Source: an uncultured Candidatus Saccharibacteria bacterium (GTDB lineage Bacteria > Patescibacteriota > Saccharimonadia > Saccharimonadales > Saccharimonadaceae). Taken from it: DNA of 64,000 nt. Below the pieces are notes generated by a model. The model saw nothing but the letters and a program-made list of their open reading frames with translations, made no database searches and was not told the origin of the DNA. The position numbers and the translations under genes were made by a program. Shown here piece by piece: positions 46,755 through 57,109 of the stretch (position 1 is the first letter of the stretch; every line of letters starts with the position of its first letter). Location: assembly GCA_934725355.1 (NCBI GenBank), contig CAKVAO010000001.1, positions 1-64,000 on the forward strand, read 5' to 3'.

Positions 46755-49652
46755 TTAATAGCGTGCTGGCAAGGAACGCACTTCCGTGATACGGTATGTT
46801 TTGTTCTTGTTGCTATTGCCTGCGAAGGTGGTTAGGAATGTATTTGGTGACAGGTTAATGATTTCCGACGGCGCAGTTAGACCATTATAGTCACCCTCAC
46901 CACTACCTAACACGCCACCAGACCCGAATGTACGGTGCAACTTCATGCTATAACCTGTGTCTGAAACGATTATCGATCCGTTGATTCTTAGCTGGTTAGA
47001 ACACTTATCATGGCCAGGGAGCGACCCCTTCATACCTAAACTGTCATTAAAGTGGTAGATCGAACCAATGACGCAAGTATCAAAAGACTTAGCGATCAAA
47101 ATACCGTCTATCTGTCCTACGTTTGAATTAACCGTAATCGATCCGTCCTTCGCATATAGTATCAAGCTAGGCATCTGGCTTAATTCACCATATGTCCCAT
47201 AGGTCAAATTGCCGTCAATGGTGATGTTGCCCCCTGTTACATAGACAGTTGCATGCACACCTGGCTTCAGCCTCCCCTTGACTGTTACATCGCCATTATG
47301 TACATATAGACCGTCCCCAAGGGTCGACAAGTCAACCGTAGAACCAGGATCTCCTACTTTTTTACTAGGATCAACAGCTGGTAACCCTAACGTCGACCCA
47401 GACCTATCGAACATACCCACATAATCACACGATGAGGATAAACCGCCATTAGTATTAGCGTATATCAAACGACAAGCCTTAGCGAAATCATTAGTTGTAG
47501 TTAGCCCATCCGAGCCGAAATTCTCAACAGGCTTACTCTTAGATAACAATCCGTACTGCGACCATGAACCACGCTGTTTATCAACATTACTATTGCTAGC
47601 ATAACTATGTGCAGTGAATTGTGCCGCTCGGGAATCACCTCCCATAATCTTCATCTGTGGTGCCCTAGCAATGCGAATACACGATATATTAGAGGCACGA
47701 ACTGAATTTTCCGCCACGTCTGCCTTGGCAGCCCAGTTATTAACTACTACGTAAGAACAAATCTGATCACCAGGCGCTGCGTAACGCTCCCAGTTAAGCC
47801 CGCTCGGATCGACAGCTGCTTCATACGAGTAGTCATACTTACTCTTCCACCCCTTACTGTCATTTTGCGATGGATATAGCACAATGTCACTACGATTTAG
47901 CTCCGAGATATCCTGCGCACAATACTTCAACTTACCCAGGTCAATATCACGATGTGAACCATTAGGTCCAGACAACATTTTACAGCTTACGTTGTTACCA
48001 AAATAATTACCCGGGTATGTTTTTGGTCCAGCTGGGTTGATACTTTGTCCGCCCTTTAGTACAAAAGTATATGCTTTAGCTTGAATTGGCATAGTCTTTG
48101 TTCTGCCACCTGCATGCCGGATAGTATAGTTAAATTTAAATTTGCTGCCTACCAATATCTCGTCACTCGTACCATTATGGTCAGTTGTTATATATACCGC
48201 CGAGTTATCTCCATTGGTTGTTGGAGGCGGAGTATAATCGTAGCCAACATACACACACGCTTCATTACTGCGCACCCAACCATTATTATTGTTACTAGCA
48301 GGGCTTGCTGAAGTCCTCCGACAAACCCACTTATGTACCTCATCTTGAGTTAAGGTATATTCTGAATCAAATTGACGATACATAGTGCCACTTTCGCGAT
48401 ACCACTTTTGTGCCTCTGTACCATTGCAGTGATATAAGATGATATTATTGCCGTTATTATAACCATTTCCATAACGGTCCAAACACCAATTGCTATCATA
48501 TGAACGCCAGCGAATAGTCCCATCAAACAGGTTCGGATACCATTTCTGCGCAGGTGATCCGTTACACGGCCAAATCCGAACGTTTGTCTGGTCAGCCGCA
48601 ACACCATTTTCAACGTCTAAACAAAGATTTGAATGAGGGTTAACGTATGTTGCACGCCCCATATCGTAGCGCCATTGCTGCGCCACGCCAGCGTTACACT
48701 CCCACGTCTGAACGTTTGCACCCCATGCCGTACTGCCACCTGATACATCTAAACACTTATTGTTTTTTGGTGCCCGCCATTGTCCGTTATTGCCACTTAG
48801 AAAATTTTTACCCTCGTTGCCAGTATGAGGGTTTCCCCAGGCAGCATTAGCATTGTTTGCATTCCACCAGTGCGAAGTAATCTCCCGCCTTTCATCGCCA
48901 CGACCTACAGTATTAAATAGGCTCTGGTTTTCAGCACGATGACGCCAATGTATCGTATCGCCGGGATATTTCTTCTGCCCCGCTTCCTGAACAGATGCAT
49001 AGGTTGCTATATTCCAATTTGCTGGTTTTCGAATCAGCATAATTGGAACATCCGTATTAGCACAGGTTCCTTTATCACCGTAACAACGGTGTATTGTTAC
49101 AGTGATCTGTTTCTGTGCACCACCTTCATTGCCTAAACCGGTTCTATTTATATCAATTGAAGTTTCTATAAAACCACGAGGTTCGGAAAAATGCCAATCT
49201 CCAGGCCTGCCGCCACGATCAAGCCTATCACTAGAGAGTCCATTTAAATAGTGCGTATTCTCTTCTCTCACCCTAGTCGCATCTTCATAGTAACGATATC
49301 CCCCACCACAACCATAAGTTGTTCCAACAATCCACAGCTTCTTAAAACTTTCACCGTACTCAACTTCAATTTTATTCATTTTGCCGTTATAGTCCCATCC
49401 ATATCGATTTGATAGATCGTCAGTTAACCATAATGTGCCAATGTTATTACCCCAATAACTATCGGTACACCGTGGGTTTCCGCCCAAGTAATACCCCGTC
49501 CAACCAGCGGCAACTTTTTCATAGAAGTTCTGAGGTATAGAATGTTCTGCCTGTACCGGTTTCGACGCAACGACATTACACGCAATACATAGTATAAAGC
49601 ATAGTACGCATGCTAATCCTAATTTACTGCTTAATCGTACAAAATAACGCAT
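46755..49652 (-). CDS. Large secreted protein with ricin-B lectin domain
   Basis: 965 aa. Signal peptide 1-35 (SSKLGLACVLCFILCIACNVVASKPVQA). Residues about 286-420 form a ricin-type beta-trefoil with three QxW repeats (AQQWRYD near 325, AQKWYP near 369, AQKWYR near 415), each with a CLD sugar-site motif. C-terminal region (about 745-965) is repetitive, beta-helix-like (GDVTVKGRLKPGVHATVYVTGGNITIDGNL). About 25 cysteines suggest an extracellular disulfide-rich protein. It likely binds host surface glycan. No sortase motif or C-terminal membrane helix, so the mode of anchoring is unknown. Confidence 0.88.
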   Translation of the reverse strand: MRYFVRLSSKLGLACVLCFILCIACNVVASKPVQAEHSIPQNFYEKVAAGWTGYYLGGNPRCTDSYWGNNIGTLWLTDDLSNRYGWDYNGKMNKIEVEYGESFKKLWIVGTTYGCGGGYRYYEDATRVREENTHYLNGLSSDRLDRGGRPGDWHFSEPRGFIETSIDINRTGLGNEGGAQKQITVTIHRCYGDKGTCANTDVPIMLIRKPANWNIATYASVQEAGQKKYPGDTIHWRHRAENQSLFNTVGRGDERREITSHWWNANNANAAWGNPHTGNEGKNFLSGNNGQWRAPKNNKCLDVSGGSTAWGANVQTWECNAGVAQQWRYDMGRATYVNPHSNLCLDVENGVAADQTNVRIWPCNGSPAQKWYPNLFDGTIRWRSYDSNWCLDRYGNGYNNGNNIILYHCNGTEAQKWYRESGTMYRQFDSEYTLTQDEVHKWVCRRTSASPASNNNNGWVRSNEACVYVGYDYTPPPTTNGDNSAVYITTDHNGTSDEILVGSKFKFNYTIRHAGGRTKTMPIQAKAYTFVLKGGQSINPAGPKTYPGNYFGNNVSCKMLSGPNGSHRDIDLGKLKYCAQDISELNRSDIVLYPSQNDSKGWKSKYDYSYEAAVDPSGLNWERYAAPGDQICSYVVVNNWAAKADVAENSVRASNISCIRIARAPQMKIMGGDSRAAQFTAHSYASNSNVDKQRGSWSQYGLLSKSKPVENFGSDGLTTTNDFAKACRLIYANTNGGLSSSCDYVGMFDRSGSTLGLPAVDPSKKVGDPGSTVDLSTLGDGLYVHNGDVTVKGRLKPGVHATVYVTGGNITIDGNLTYGTYGELSQMPSLILYAKDGSITVNSNVGQIDGILIAKSFDTCVIGSIYHFNDSLGMKGSLPGHDKCSNQLRINGSIIVSDTGYSMKLHRTFGSGGVLGSGEGDYNGLTAPSEIINLSPNTFLTTFAGNSNKNKTYRITEVRSLPARY

Positions 49653-49657
49653 AATAA

Positions 49658-50296
49658 CTAGCCTATCCCAAAGCCTTGTATATTATTCTTCGGTAGCCCA
49701 TTAGACTGTTCGCGAATCTGTAGATCCTTCTTTATTTCGCCAATCGACATATAATTGACTAGACTGTTACTAGGGTAAATACCGCTCTTAGCCAAGGATT
49801 CCAAGTTCGTGATGTTACTCTTTGCTGATTGTATGTTACCGTTATAGGCATTAGCAAGATACATAATATATTGACAAGTTGCATCTTTGTTATAATTGCT
49901 CTTACTAGTAAATTGCTTTGCCAGTTTGGATAATTTATAGCCAACTTCATTGTCGGTGCCTCGATTAGGATCGTCTATGATTTTGTTAAAGCTGGTTATC
50001 ATATCATTTGTACAAACATTATGTATAACGACAACATTATCGCCTGAATCTTTCTCTTGTAGAGCGAGTTTACCCGTCATTACTTTAACACCAAACACAG
50101 AAATAACTACGCTTTCTATAACAGCAATTACTCCAAGAGCCAGCAATATTAAATAAATGACTCTACGATGTCCCCTGTCGGTTGTCTTTGTAGTATTGTT
50201 TACACTCTTAATTGCAGACAATGCAGCATCATCGCTATTTAAGTGAAAATCTGGCTGGTTGTTACCGTTAATTTTACTACCTCCGACACCATTCAT
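49658..50296 (-). CDS. Single-pass membrane protein paired with the lectin protein
   Basis: 212 aa, no family recognised. Cytoplasmic polar start of about 45 residues, one transmembrane helix (about 46-70, VIYLILLALGVIAVIESVVISVFGV), then an extracytoplasmic helical domain with two cysteines. It is 6 nt upstream of the lectin gene and shares its transcript, so it may anchor or help display that protein. TGC-TAATAT ends 6 nt before the ATG. Confidence 0.65.
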   Translation of the reverse strand: MNGVGGSKINGNNQPDFHLNSDDAALSAIKSVNNTTKTTDRGHRRVIYLILLALGVIAVIESVVISVFGVKVMTGKLALQEKDSGDNVVVIHNVCTNDMITSFNKIIDDPNRGTDNEVGYKLSKLAKQFTSKSNYNKDATCQYIMYLANAYNGNIQSAKSNITNLESLAKSGIYPSNSLVNYMSIGEIKKDLQIREQSNGLPKNNIQGFGIG

Positions 50297-50302
50297 ACAA
50301 GC

Positions 50303-50332
50303 ATATTAGCACAAGCGTTTATTAATCGTCAA
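50303..50332 (-). promoter_or_regulatory. Promoter of the lectin gene pair, leaderless type
   Basis: Minus strand: TTGACG (50332-50327), 18 nt, extended -10 TGC-TAATAT (50308-50303), 6 nt, ATG at 50296. Confidence 0.6.
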
Positions 50333-50366
50333 CTTACTCAGCCCCACGACTCGGCATAGTATAGAA

Positions 50367-52697
50367 CTACAAATGCTCTACGTCATCCAACGATTGAATC
50401 AGCACTGTACGAGACTTACTGCCGTCAGCTGGTGTGACGACGCCCTTTTCTTCCATTTGGTCAATTAGGCGCGAAGCCTTGCCGTAGCCAATGCGCATAC
50501 GTCGCTGCAATAACGATGTTGAAGCTTTACCCTCATTAATTACCACTTGTACAGCGCGTTTATAATCCTCGTCGTCACCCATGCTAAATTCGCCCGACAT
50601 ACTACTAGCGGCCGCTGTCTCGGCTAATTTTGCCATCAAATCCTCGTTGTACTGTGCAGGCGACTGGATGCGCAGATCCGCTACAATACGATCGATTTCC
50701 TCGTCCTCGACATTTACAGCCTGAACACGGCGTGGCTCTTTAATTTCATTAGTAACCATCAGCATATCGCCCTTACCCATCAAAGCTTCAGCGCCCGATG
50801 CATTAATAATCTGCTGTGACTCCATCTTACTGCGCACCGCAAATGCAAAACCAGCCGGCACATTAGCCTTCAATGGTCCTTGGATATACTTCGCACGCGG
50901 CGCCTGCATCATGATAATTTCGTGAATACCAGCAGCACGTCCCTTCTGGGCAATGCGCTGCACTACCGTTTGCACCGTCTCACGTTCAGTTGACTTTAAC
51001 GAATCAATCAAATCAGTGTACTCATCAATGATCAATACAATGTTCGGAATCTTATCGTCAGGGAAACGCTTATTAAAGTCCCTAAGCTTCTTCACGCCAC
51101 CGCGTTCAGCAAATAGCTTATAGCGCCGTTCCATTTCATCAGCCAGCCAAATCAAGGTCTTTGTCAGCTTATGCATTGTCTCTGCACTAGTGCCGCCGAC
51201 AATTGGCGCCAGCAGATGCGGCATATCCTTGTATTGCACCATCTCATTACCCTTTGGATCAACCAAGACAAATTTCAAATCATCGGGCGTATTGCAATAA
51301 AGCAGTGAGACCACGATAGCGTTCATCATCACAGATTTACCCGAACCAGTTGTACCGGCAATCAATAGATGCGGCAATGACGCCAAATCCATTACAATCG
51401 GGTCGCCTGTTACATCTTGCCCCACAGCAAAGGATAACGGCGCCTTCGCCTTTCGCCACATATCAGTTTCGAGAATCTGACGAATGCCGATAAAGGCAGA
51501 GCGCTTATTGGGGATTTCAATACCTACATATGGCTGACCTGGAATAGGTGTCTCCATGCGAATACTTGTAGCCTTTAGATTAGCCAACAAATTATCCTGC
51601 AGTTCAGAAATCCGCGACAATTTAATACCGCGCTGCGGTCGCAAACAATACTGCGTTACACGTGGGCCGATATTAACCTTCTCTACCTCGCCATTAATGT
51701 TAAACTGCTGCAAGGTATCCACGATAATTTGAATATTGCGATTATAATCACCGGGATCCGGAGCACCTCGCTTCTTTGACAGTAATTTTACATCTGGGTA
51801 CTTCCAATTAGCATTATTGATCGCTGGTGTCGGTGTGGCACTGGCAGCGGCTACTGAAGTAGCCTTACTGACGTCATCAGCATGTGGCAGATTAACCTCA
51901 GGCTCTTTGGCTTTATTCACAGTAGGTGCTTTAGCTACTTCTGCCGGCTCAGCTTTCTTCTCAGCTTTCTTGCGGTGTAAAAGCGCGAGACCCCGTGGTT
52001 TCTCTTCATTACCTTTGTCTGGATCGTCATCTAGGCCGCTAACCTCTAGCTGCTTCTTCGGGTTTTCATTAGTCTGCGCAGCCTTACGTGCCACTGCAGC
52101 ATTGGCGTTCGCGTTAGTATCCGATTCAGTGCTAAACATATTTTTCATCGTTTCAAACACAGCCTTCGGCGAGACTGAAAAAACGAACATTGCAAGTACC
52201 AGCAAGGTCACAATATAGATAACTGCTGCCACTGGTATATTTACAAAACCGAGCGTAAAGTCAGCAACTAGCCAGCCAATCATACCACCACCGTCCGCGG
52301 GATCAGCTGGGCTCATCTTGGCTGGATTAGGCAGCATCAACTGGAATGTTGCTGCTAAAATGACACAAAACAGAATAGTCGTTACAACAACCACAGGCGA
52401 CGGCCGCTTTGATTCATCACGAAAGGCTTGCACTGCCAAATATACCATCAATATTGGGAACAGGTAGCCGAACCAGCCCATAACGTAGCGCACAAACTTC
52501 GCAACCGCGGCTGGCACTTCTCCACCCCAGCCAGACATACCTACCAAAATTAAAACAGAAATAATTATTACAAAGATGGCACCGACCTGCGCCCAAAAAC
52601 CTGTCGGTACAGTATGTGTAGCCGTTGCTTTGGCTTTTGCGGCAGCGGCTTTTTTATTTTTAGGTGGCCTACCCGGACCACGTTTCTTTGCTGGCAT
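50367..52697 (-). CDS. ftsK: DNA translocase FtsK
   Basis: 776 aa. N-terminal membrane domain with four helices (about 35-175), an Ala/Lys/Pro-rich linker of about 110 residues (180-300), RecA-like motor with Walker A AGTTGSGKS (447-455) and Walker B IVLIIDEYTDL, and the C-terminal gamma winged helix (DYKRAVQVVINEGKASTSLLQRRMRIGYGKA). Moves chromosome ends to the septum and activates Xer recombination, probably at a dif site outside this window. Confidence 0.95.
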   Translation of the reverse strand: MPAKKRGPGRPPKNKKAAAAKAKATATHTVPTGFWAQVGAIFVIIISVLILVGMSGWGGEVPAAVAKFVRYVMGWFGYLFPILMVYLAVQAFRDESKRPSPVVVVTTILFCVILAATFQLMLPNPAKMSPADPADGGGMIGWLVADFTLGFVNIPVAAVIYIVTLLVLAMFVFSVSPKAVFETMKNMFSTESDTNANANAAVARKAAQTNENPKKQLEVSGLDDDPDKGNEEKPRGLALLHRKKAEKKAEPAEVAKAPTVNKAKEPEVNLPHADDVSKATSVAAASATPTPAINNANWKYPDVKLLSKKRGAPDPGDYNRNIQIIVDTLQQFNINGEVEKVNIGPRVTQYCLRPQRGIKLSRISELQDNLLANLKATSIRMETPIPGQPYVGIEIPNKRSAFIGIRQILETDMWRKAKAPLSFAVGQDVTGDPIVMDLASLPHLLIAGTTGSGKSVMMNAIVVSLLYCNTPDDLKFVLVDPKGNEMVQYKDMPHLLAPIVGGTSAETMHKLTKTLIWLADEMERRYKLFAERGGVKKLRDFNKRFPDDKIPNIVLIIDEYTDLIDSLKSTERETVQTVVQRIAQKGRAAGIHEIIMMQAPRAKYIQGPLKANVPAGFAFAVRSKMESQQIINASGAEALMGKGDMLMVTNEIKEPRRVQAVNVEDEEIDRIVADLRIQSPAQYNEDLMAKLAETAAASSMSGEFSMGDDEDYKRAVQVVINEGKASTSLLQRRMRIGYGKASRLIDQMEEKGVVTPADGSKSRTVLIQSLDDVEHL

Positions 52698-52822
52698 ACT
52701 TCTATATCTTATAATATCCTTAGACTTTTTTCAAATTAGGCAGTTCTAATAAGCCAGAACGGCTAAAGCACGCTTTGCATGGAATTTAAACTAAGTTCTG
52801 CGCATTCTTTGTTCGCTAAATT

Positions 52823-52850
52823 AAATCGCCTCGTTCGAGGCGATTTTTTA
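52823..52850. terminator. Bidirectional terminator after the rnj gene
   Basis: AAATCGCCTC (52823-52832) with GAGGCGATTT (52837-52846), followed on the plus strand by TTTTTT. Ends the ribonuclease J transcript (minus strand). There is no plus-strand gene here, so plus-strand function is not implied. Confidence 0.6.
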
Positions 52851-55166
52851 CTATTCCTTCCACATTTTCATGGGATTAGGTCCATCAGGAGTACGCTTAA
52901 ACGATATTACACGTTTAGTGGTCGTACGGCGAGTTGTATCGATATTACCCGCTTCGCGCTTCTCGGCCAATGCCCTTGGTACAACAGTCTGATTTTGACC
53001 GATGTGACGACGCGGCGTAAAGTGCATAGCATGTGACTGGACGCGTGAACGCGATGGCGTCTTAGCGTGTGTATTAGAGGTGCCGCGAATGCGTGCTAGT
53101 TCCTGCTCTTCGAACTCTGCCTTGCGACGTTGTTGCTCTTTCTCGCGGCGACGTACCTCGGCGGATACCCTTTCACTGCCGTTAACTTCGTTAACAACCG
53201 GTATAACGATCGGGGTGCGGTGAGTCTTGTCGTATAGAATCTGTGTAATCTCATCACGCAAATCGTGCTTAAAACTCTCCATATCGATACGCTTGCCACT
53301 ATAAACCTTGGCGGTCTTTTGACGCAGATACTGACGAATTGAATTGATCAGCTCTTCGCTATCACGTAGATAGATAAAGCCACGCGATACAATGTCAGGG
53401 CTAGTCAAAATCTTGCCCGTACCCTTTTGAATCGTCAGTACTACAACAAAGATCCCCTCGGTCGACATGTGGATGCGGTCCTTCAGCACAACCTCGCTGA
53501 CTTCTTGACCGTTGTCGTCGTACATTACACCGCCCGCTTGAACACGGCCAGTCTTCATAGCGCTGCCATCAGGATAAAATTCCACCACGTCACCAGCATC
53601 GCAAACAAAGATATGGTCACGTGGAATGCCACAGTCGTTCTCGGCGATTTCAGCGTTGCGTACTAGCATGTGAAATTCACCGTGGTTTGGCAAATAATAT
53701 GTTGGATGTAATGCGTTTATTAGTTTTACATGATCCTCGCGCTTGCCGTGTCCCGATAGGTGTAGTGGCCCTACCCCATAGCGTGCAGTCTTACGGTTCT
53801 GCAGCACCTCTGAACCTTCGCGCATTAAGCCGTCCACTGTATGGGTTACGTGGTTCTCGTTACCGGGAATTGGGTTACTAGAGAAGACAATAATGTCACT
53901 ACTCTTAATCTTCACAAAACGGTGCGCACCCGAAGCCATGCGGTTTAGCACCGCATTAAATTCACCTTGCGATCCCGTACAAACAATACAGACTTGTGAA
54001 TCCGGTAGTTTAACCACATCCTCCATGGTCATCACTGTGTCCTTCGGTAGATTCAAAATGCCCGTGCGCAAGCCAATCTCAACATTCTGCACCATCGAGA
54101 ATCCGGCGAACGCCACCTTGCGGCCATGCTCTGCTGCGCTCATTACAATATTCTGCATGCGGTGCACCTGAGACGAGAAACAGGAAATAATCATCCGGCT
54201 ATTTGGATGTTGATCCATAATAGTGTCAAAACTCTGCTTGATATCCTTCTCGCCATAGGCTATTACAGTACCGTCGTCCTCGCAGTTGGTTGATTCGTTC
54301 ATAAACAGCAGTATGCCTTCTTTCGCCGCAATCTCACTCATGCGGTTCAGATCAAACTTCTTGCCGTCAACTGGGTCGTTCTCGAAGCGCCAGTCGCCTG
54401 AACTAACAATCACGCCCAACGGTGTACGTAAAACAACTGCAGCGGCATCTGGAATAGAGTGATTCACGCGCACCAGCTCAACACTGAAATGTTCGCTGAC
54501 CTGAACACGGTCGTGGTTCTCTGGATTCAGCTCGTGAAACTCGGGCTTAAAATCAGTGTCTTCTTCTTCCATGTTCTTGGCTAGCATACCAATGGTGAAT
54601 TTAGTTGCGTAAACTGGCGCTGGAATCTTTGGAATTAGATGATGAAAAGCACCGATGTGATCCAAGTGTCCGTGAGTGATGATAACTGCCTTTACCTTGT
54701 CTTTATTCTTCTCTAGATAGGTAATATCCGGCACAATATAATTAATGCCTGGATAGTCATCGCCTGGGAACAAGAACCCCATGTCGATCACGATAATCTC
54801 GTTGCCATATTCAATGGCGGTCATGTTCTTACCAATTCCCATTTCGCCAACACCACCAATTGGAATAACCTTCATAGCGCCCTGTTCACTCTTACCATGG
54901 CGTTGTTTGCGAGCTAGCGATGGCATATATTGTTCGCCACCATAGCCGTTATAGATTGATTTATTTACCGGCGCATCCATGCGATGCAATGACGCCTGAG
55001 CATTCACATTATCACTAATTCGGCGTTTGGCACGCTCTACCTCACCACGGCGAGTATGAGTAGCGTCTAGCACTGCATTGCCAGTTTTACGTCTGGTTGT
55101 TCTAGTGGTAGCTGGCCGCTTCGACACGTCGTCAGCCTGCACTTCTTTGGCACGTTGTTGCCCCAT
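52851..55166 (-). CDS. rnj: Ribonuclease J
   Basis: 771 aa, about 200 longer than B. subtilis RNase J. Residues 1-95 are a basic, disordered extension. The beta-lactamase core starts at about 97 (MKVIPIGGVGEMGIGKN) with HGHLDH (165-170) and the beta-CASP domain. A C-terminal extension (about 690-771) is rich in R, S and H. 5'-3' exo- and endoribonuclease for mRNA decay and rRNA maturation. AAGGAG precedes the ATG. The two basic tails could bind RNA or ribosomes. Confidence 0.93.
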   Translation of the reverse strand: MGQQRAKEVQADDVSKRPATTRTTRRKTGNAVLDATHTRRGEVERAKRRISDNVNAQASLHRMDAPVNKSIYNGYGGEQYMPSLARKQRHGKSEQGAMKVIPIGGVGEMGIGKNMTAIEYGNEIIVIDMGFLFPGDDYPGINYIVPDITYLEKNKDKVKAVIITHGHLDHIGAFHHLIPKIPAPVYATKFTIGMLAKNMEEEDTDFKPEFHELNPENHDRVQVSEHFSVELVRVNHSIPDAAAVVLRTPLGVIVSSGDWRFENDPVDGKKFDLNRMSEIAAKEGILLFMNESTNCEDDGTVIAYGEKDIKQSFDTIMDQHPNSRMIISCFSSQVHRMQNIVMSAAEHGRKVAFAGFSMVQNVEIGLRTGILNLPKDTVMTMEDVVKLPDSQVCIVCTGSQGEFNAVLNRMASGAHRFVKIKSSDIIVFSSNPIPGNENHVTHTVDGLMREGSEVLQNRKTARYGVGPLHLSGHGKREDHVKLINALHPTYYLPNHGEFHMLVRNAEIAENDCGIPRDHIFVCDAGDVVEFYPDGSAMKTGRVQAGGVMYDDNGQEVSEVVLKDRIHMSTEGIFVVVLTIQKGTGKILTSPDIVSRGFIYLRDSEELINSIRQYLRQKTAKVYSGKRIDMESFKHDLRDEITQILYDKTHRTPIVIPVVNEVNGSERVSAEVRRREKEQQRRKAEFEEQELARIRGTSNTHAKTPSRSRVQSHAMHFTPRRHIGQNQTVVPRALAEKREAGNIDTTRRTTTKRVISFKRTPDGPNPMKMWKE

Positions 55167-55339
55167 AAAAACTCCTTTATCTGATTATTAATCGATTTCG
55201 CTTCTTGAATAAAATGGTTAGGTCAGAGAGAGCGTTTAATCGCTTTAGTAATGTATATGATAGCAGAAAGTGCGAACTAAAGCAAGACGATCATATTTAA
55301 CAGTAGCACGCAGGCTGTTTGTACTACGTATTTAGCCCG

Positions 55340-56251
55340 CTACCCCTGATGAATTTTTTGACACTGCGGGCAAATATGCGTACCACGGCCGGCAACGCGA
55401 ATTTTGGTAATTTCTGCCCCACAGCGCACACAGGGGTGACCTGTTCGATTAAAAACTTTAGCAAAATTATCTAAATAATCACCGCGACTACCATCTGCCT
55501 TAACGTAATTCTTCATCGATGAGCCACCTGATTCAATCGACTGCTTCATCACCTGACCAGCTGCGCGATAAATATTAGTTAGCTGCGTATCGGATAAATC
55601 TTTTACTCGACTAGCAGGATGAACCTTAGCTAGCCAGAGCGCCTCGTCGGCATAGATATTGCCAATACCTGCTACCACTGTTTGGTCGAGAATTGCCGCC
55701 TTAATTAAAGCATTCTGATGACGCTTTACGCGCGCTAAAAATTCCATCAAGCCATCACTACTAAATGGTTCTGGACCAAGCTTTTTGACAAAAGGAAAAT
55801 TAGCCACCTCATCAGTTGGCCAAATCAATATACGGCCAAATTTACGTTGATCGTTAAAAAATAATTTCGCACCGTCATCAAATATAAAAGTCGCTCGCGT
55901 TGTCCGATCGGGCAAGTCGCCGACAAACGACTCATTCGGGTGACCGCCACCCCAGTTTGCTTGCCCACGATAAACCATTTGCCCAGTCATTCGCAAATGG
56001 CATAACAAAGAGTAGTTCAGTCCGTTATTAGTAGCTAGAGCCGCTACATCACCCTTGTTTACTAGGTCTATAATCAGCATTTTGCCTCGCCGACGAACAT
56101 TCTTAACTGTTTTGTCTAGCACTGTAGCTTCGTGGCCTATATAGTCCGGGAATGATTTCGGCTCGTATAACTCAACTTTCTTGATCTGCTTGCCAACAAT
56201 AAGCTTAGTCAAGCCTCGCCTTACCGTTTCGACTTCTGGTAGTTCTGGCAC
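55340..56251 (-). CDS. mutM: Formamidopyrimidine-DNA glycosylase
   Basis: 303 aa. Begins MPELPEVETVRRGL with the catalytic Pro2 and Glu3, keeps the H2TH helix (AGIGNIYADEALW) and the C-terminal zinc finger (CVRCGAEI...HICPQCQ). Excises oxidised purines such as 8-oxoG. The start overlaps the stop of the HAD gene by 1 nt. Confidence 0.96.
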   Translation of the reverse strand: MPELPEVETVRRGLTKLIVGKQIKKVELYEPKSFPDYIGHEATVLDKTVKNVRRRGKMLIIDLVNKGDVAALATNNGLNYSLLCHLRMTGQMVYRGQANWGGGHPNESFVGDLPDRTTRATFIFDDGAKLFFNDQRKFGRILIWPTDEVANFPFVKKLGPEPFSSDGLMEFLARVKRHQNALIKAAILDQTVVAGIGNIYADEALWLAKVHPASRVKDLSDTQLTNIYRAAGQVMKQSIESGGSSMKNYVKADGSRGDYLDNFAKVFNRTGHPCVRCGAEITKIRVAGRGTHICPQCQKIHQG

Positions 56252-56829
56252 TATTTCATCCGCTCAAGTTTAGCTAAATCTTGCTTGAACTGGTCTAGAT
56301 CACGATATAGTATGCCCTGCATACCCACCGCCTTAGCGCCATCAATATTAGCCTTACGATCATCGACAAAGACACATTCTTCGGGTTTCACACCTAGGCG
56401 TTCTGCCGCCAGCTGATATATTTCAGAATCCGGCTTGACTGCTTTAACCTGATACGACCAGATAACTTGGTCGAAATACTCATTCAGATTAACATCCCTA
56501 TATAAATCTTGTACGTTACCCGAGGCATTAGATACAATCGCCATTTTGTATTGCGCGTGATGATCTGCAATAAACTTAAACAGCTCTTTGTTAATCTGCG
56601 CACGCTCGGTTGCCGTCTGAATTTCCTGCATAGCATCACGGCCAAGGGGATGCAGAATCGCACGCATTAACAAGTTGCGTTCATCATTGGTAATTTTACC
56701 AGCATCCGATAGCCGACCCGCTAGCACAATCTGTTTATACGTGTCCTCTGGTACTGTTTCCTTAAATGAATCATAAATCGGATCCATCAGTACACCGAAA
56801 TTATCAAATAGTAATGCTTTTATTTTCAT
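56251..56829 (-). CDS. HAD-superfamily hydrolase
   Basis: 192 aa. Motif I is LLFDNFGVLMDP, with nucleophile Asp9 and FG in place of the second Asp, as in YihX-like phosphatases; motif II SNAS; motif III Lys in KAVKPDSEIY; motif IV FVDDRKANIDGA. The substrate is unknown; sugar phosphates or nucleotides are typical. Translationally coupled to mutM. Confidence 0.85.
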   Translation of the reverse strand: MKIKALLFDNFGVLMDPIYDSFKETVPEDTYKQIVLAGRLSDAGKITNDERNLLMRAILHPLGRDAMQEIQTATERAQINKELFKFIADHHAQYKMAIVSNASGNVQDLYRDVNLNEYFDQVIWSYQVKAVKPDSEIYQLAAERLGVKPEECVFVDDRKANIDGAKAVGMQGILYRDLDQFKQDLAKLERMK

Positions 56830-56846
56830 ATGCCCCCGCTAATCAA

Positions 56847-57095
56847 TTATTTTAACAAATCTTTGATAACATTATCTAACTCATTTGCCTGCTTTAGCTC
56901 TTCGATGCGCTTTCTGCCTGAACGACTAGCATCAGCCTCTAGCTGACTACGCAGTGCAACCTCAGTAAACTTTGATAATGTTTCGCCAGTATCTAGAATA
57001 TGTTTCTTCACCTCTAATCGCAAATCATCTGGCAGATACACTGTTGTTTTAGTGTTTTTCGTGGTCTTTGCAGTACTAGACATCTCTTTCTTCAC
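56847..57095 (-). CDS. Ribbon-helix-helix-like small protein
   Basis: 82 aa from a GTG at 57095 preceded by AAAGGAG; an ATG four codons in lacks that site. A TTVYLPDDLRLEVKKHILDTGETLSKFTEVALRSQLE segment looks like an RHH (CopG/Arc-type) fold, giving a DNA-binding or antitoxin-like role. No toxin gene is adjacent, so an autonomous regulator is more likely. Follows the 210-aa gene by 14 nt. Confidence 0.65.
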   Translation of the reverse strand: MKKEMSSTAKTTKNTKTTVYLPDDLRLEVKKHILDTGETLSKFTEVALRSQLEADASRSGRKRIEELKQANELDNVIKDLLK

Positions 57096-57109
57096 GTATT
57101 TACTCCTTT

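Noticed and set aside
56847..57095. Toxin-antitoxin pair
   Set aside because: The RHH protein has no adjacent small toxin-like ORF; both neighbours are of other types.
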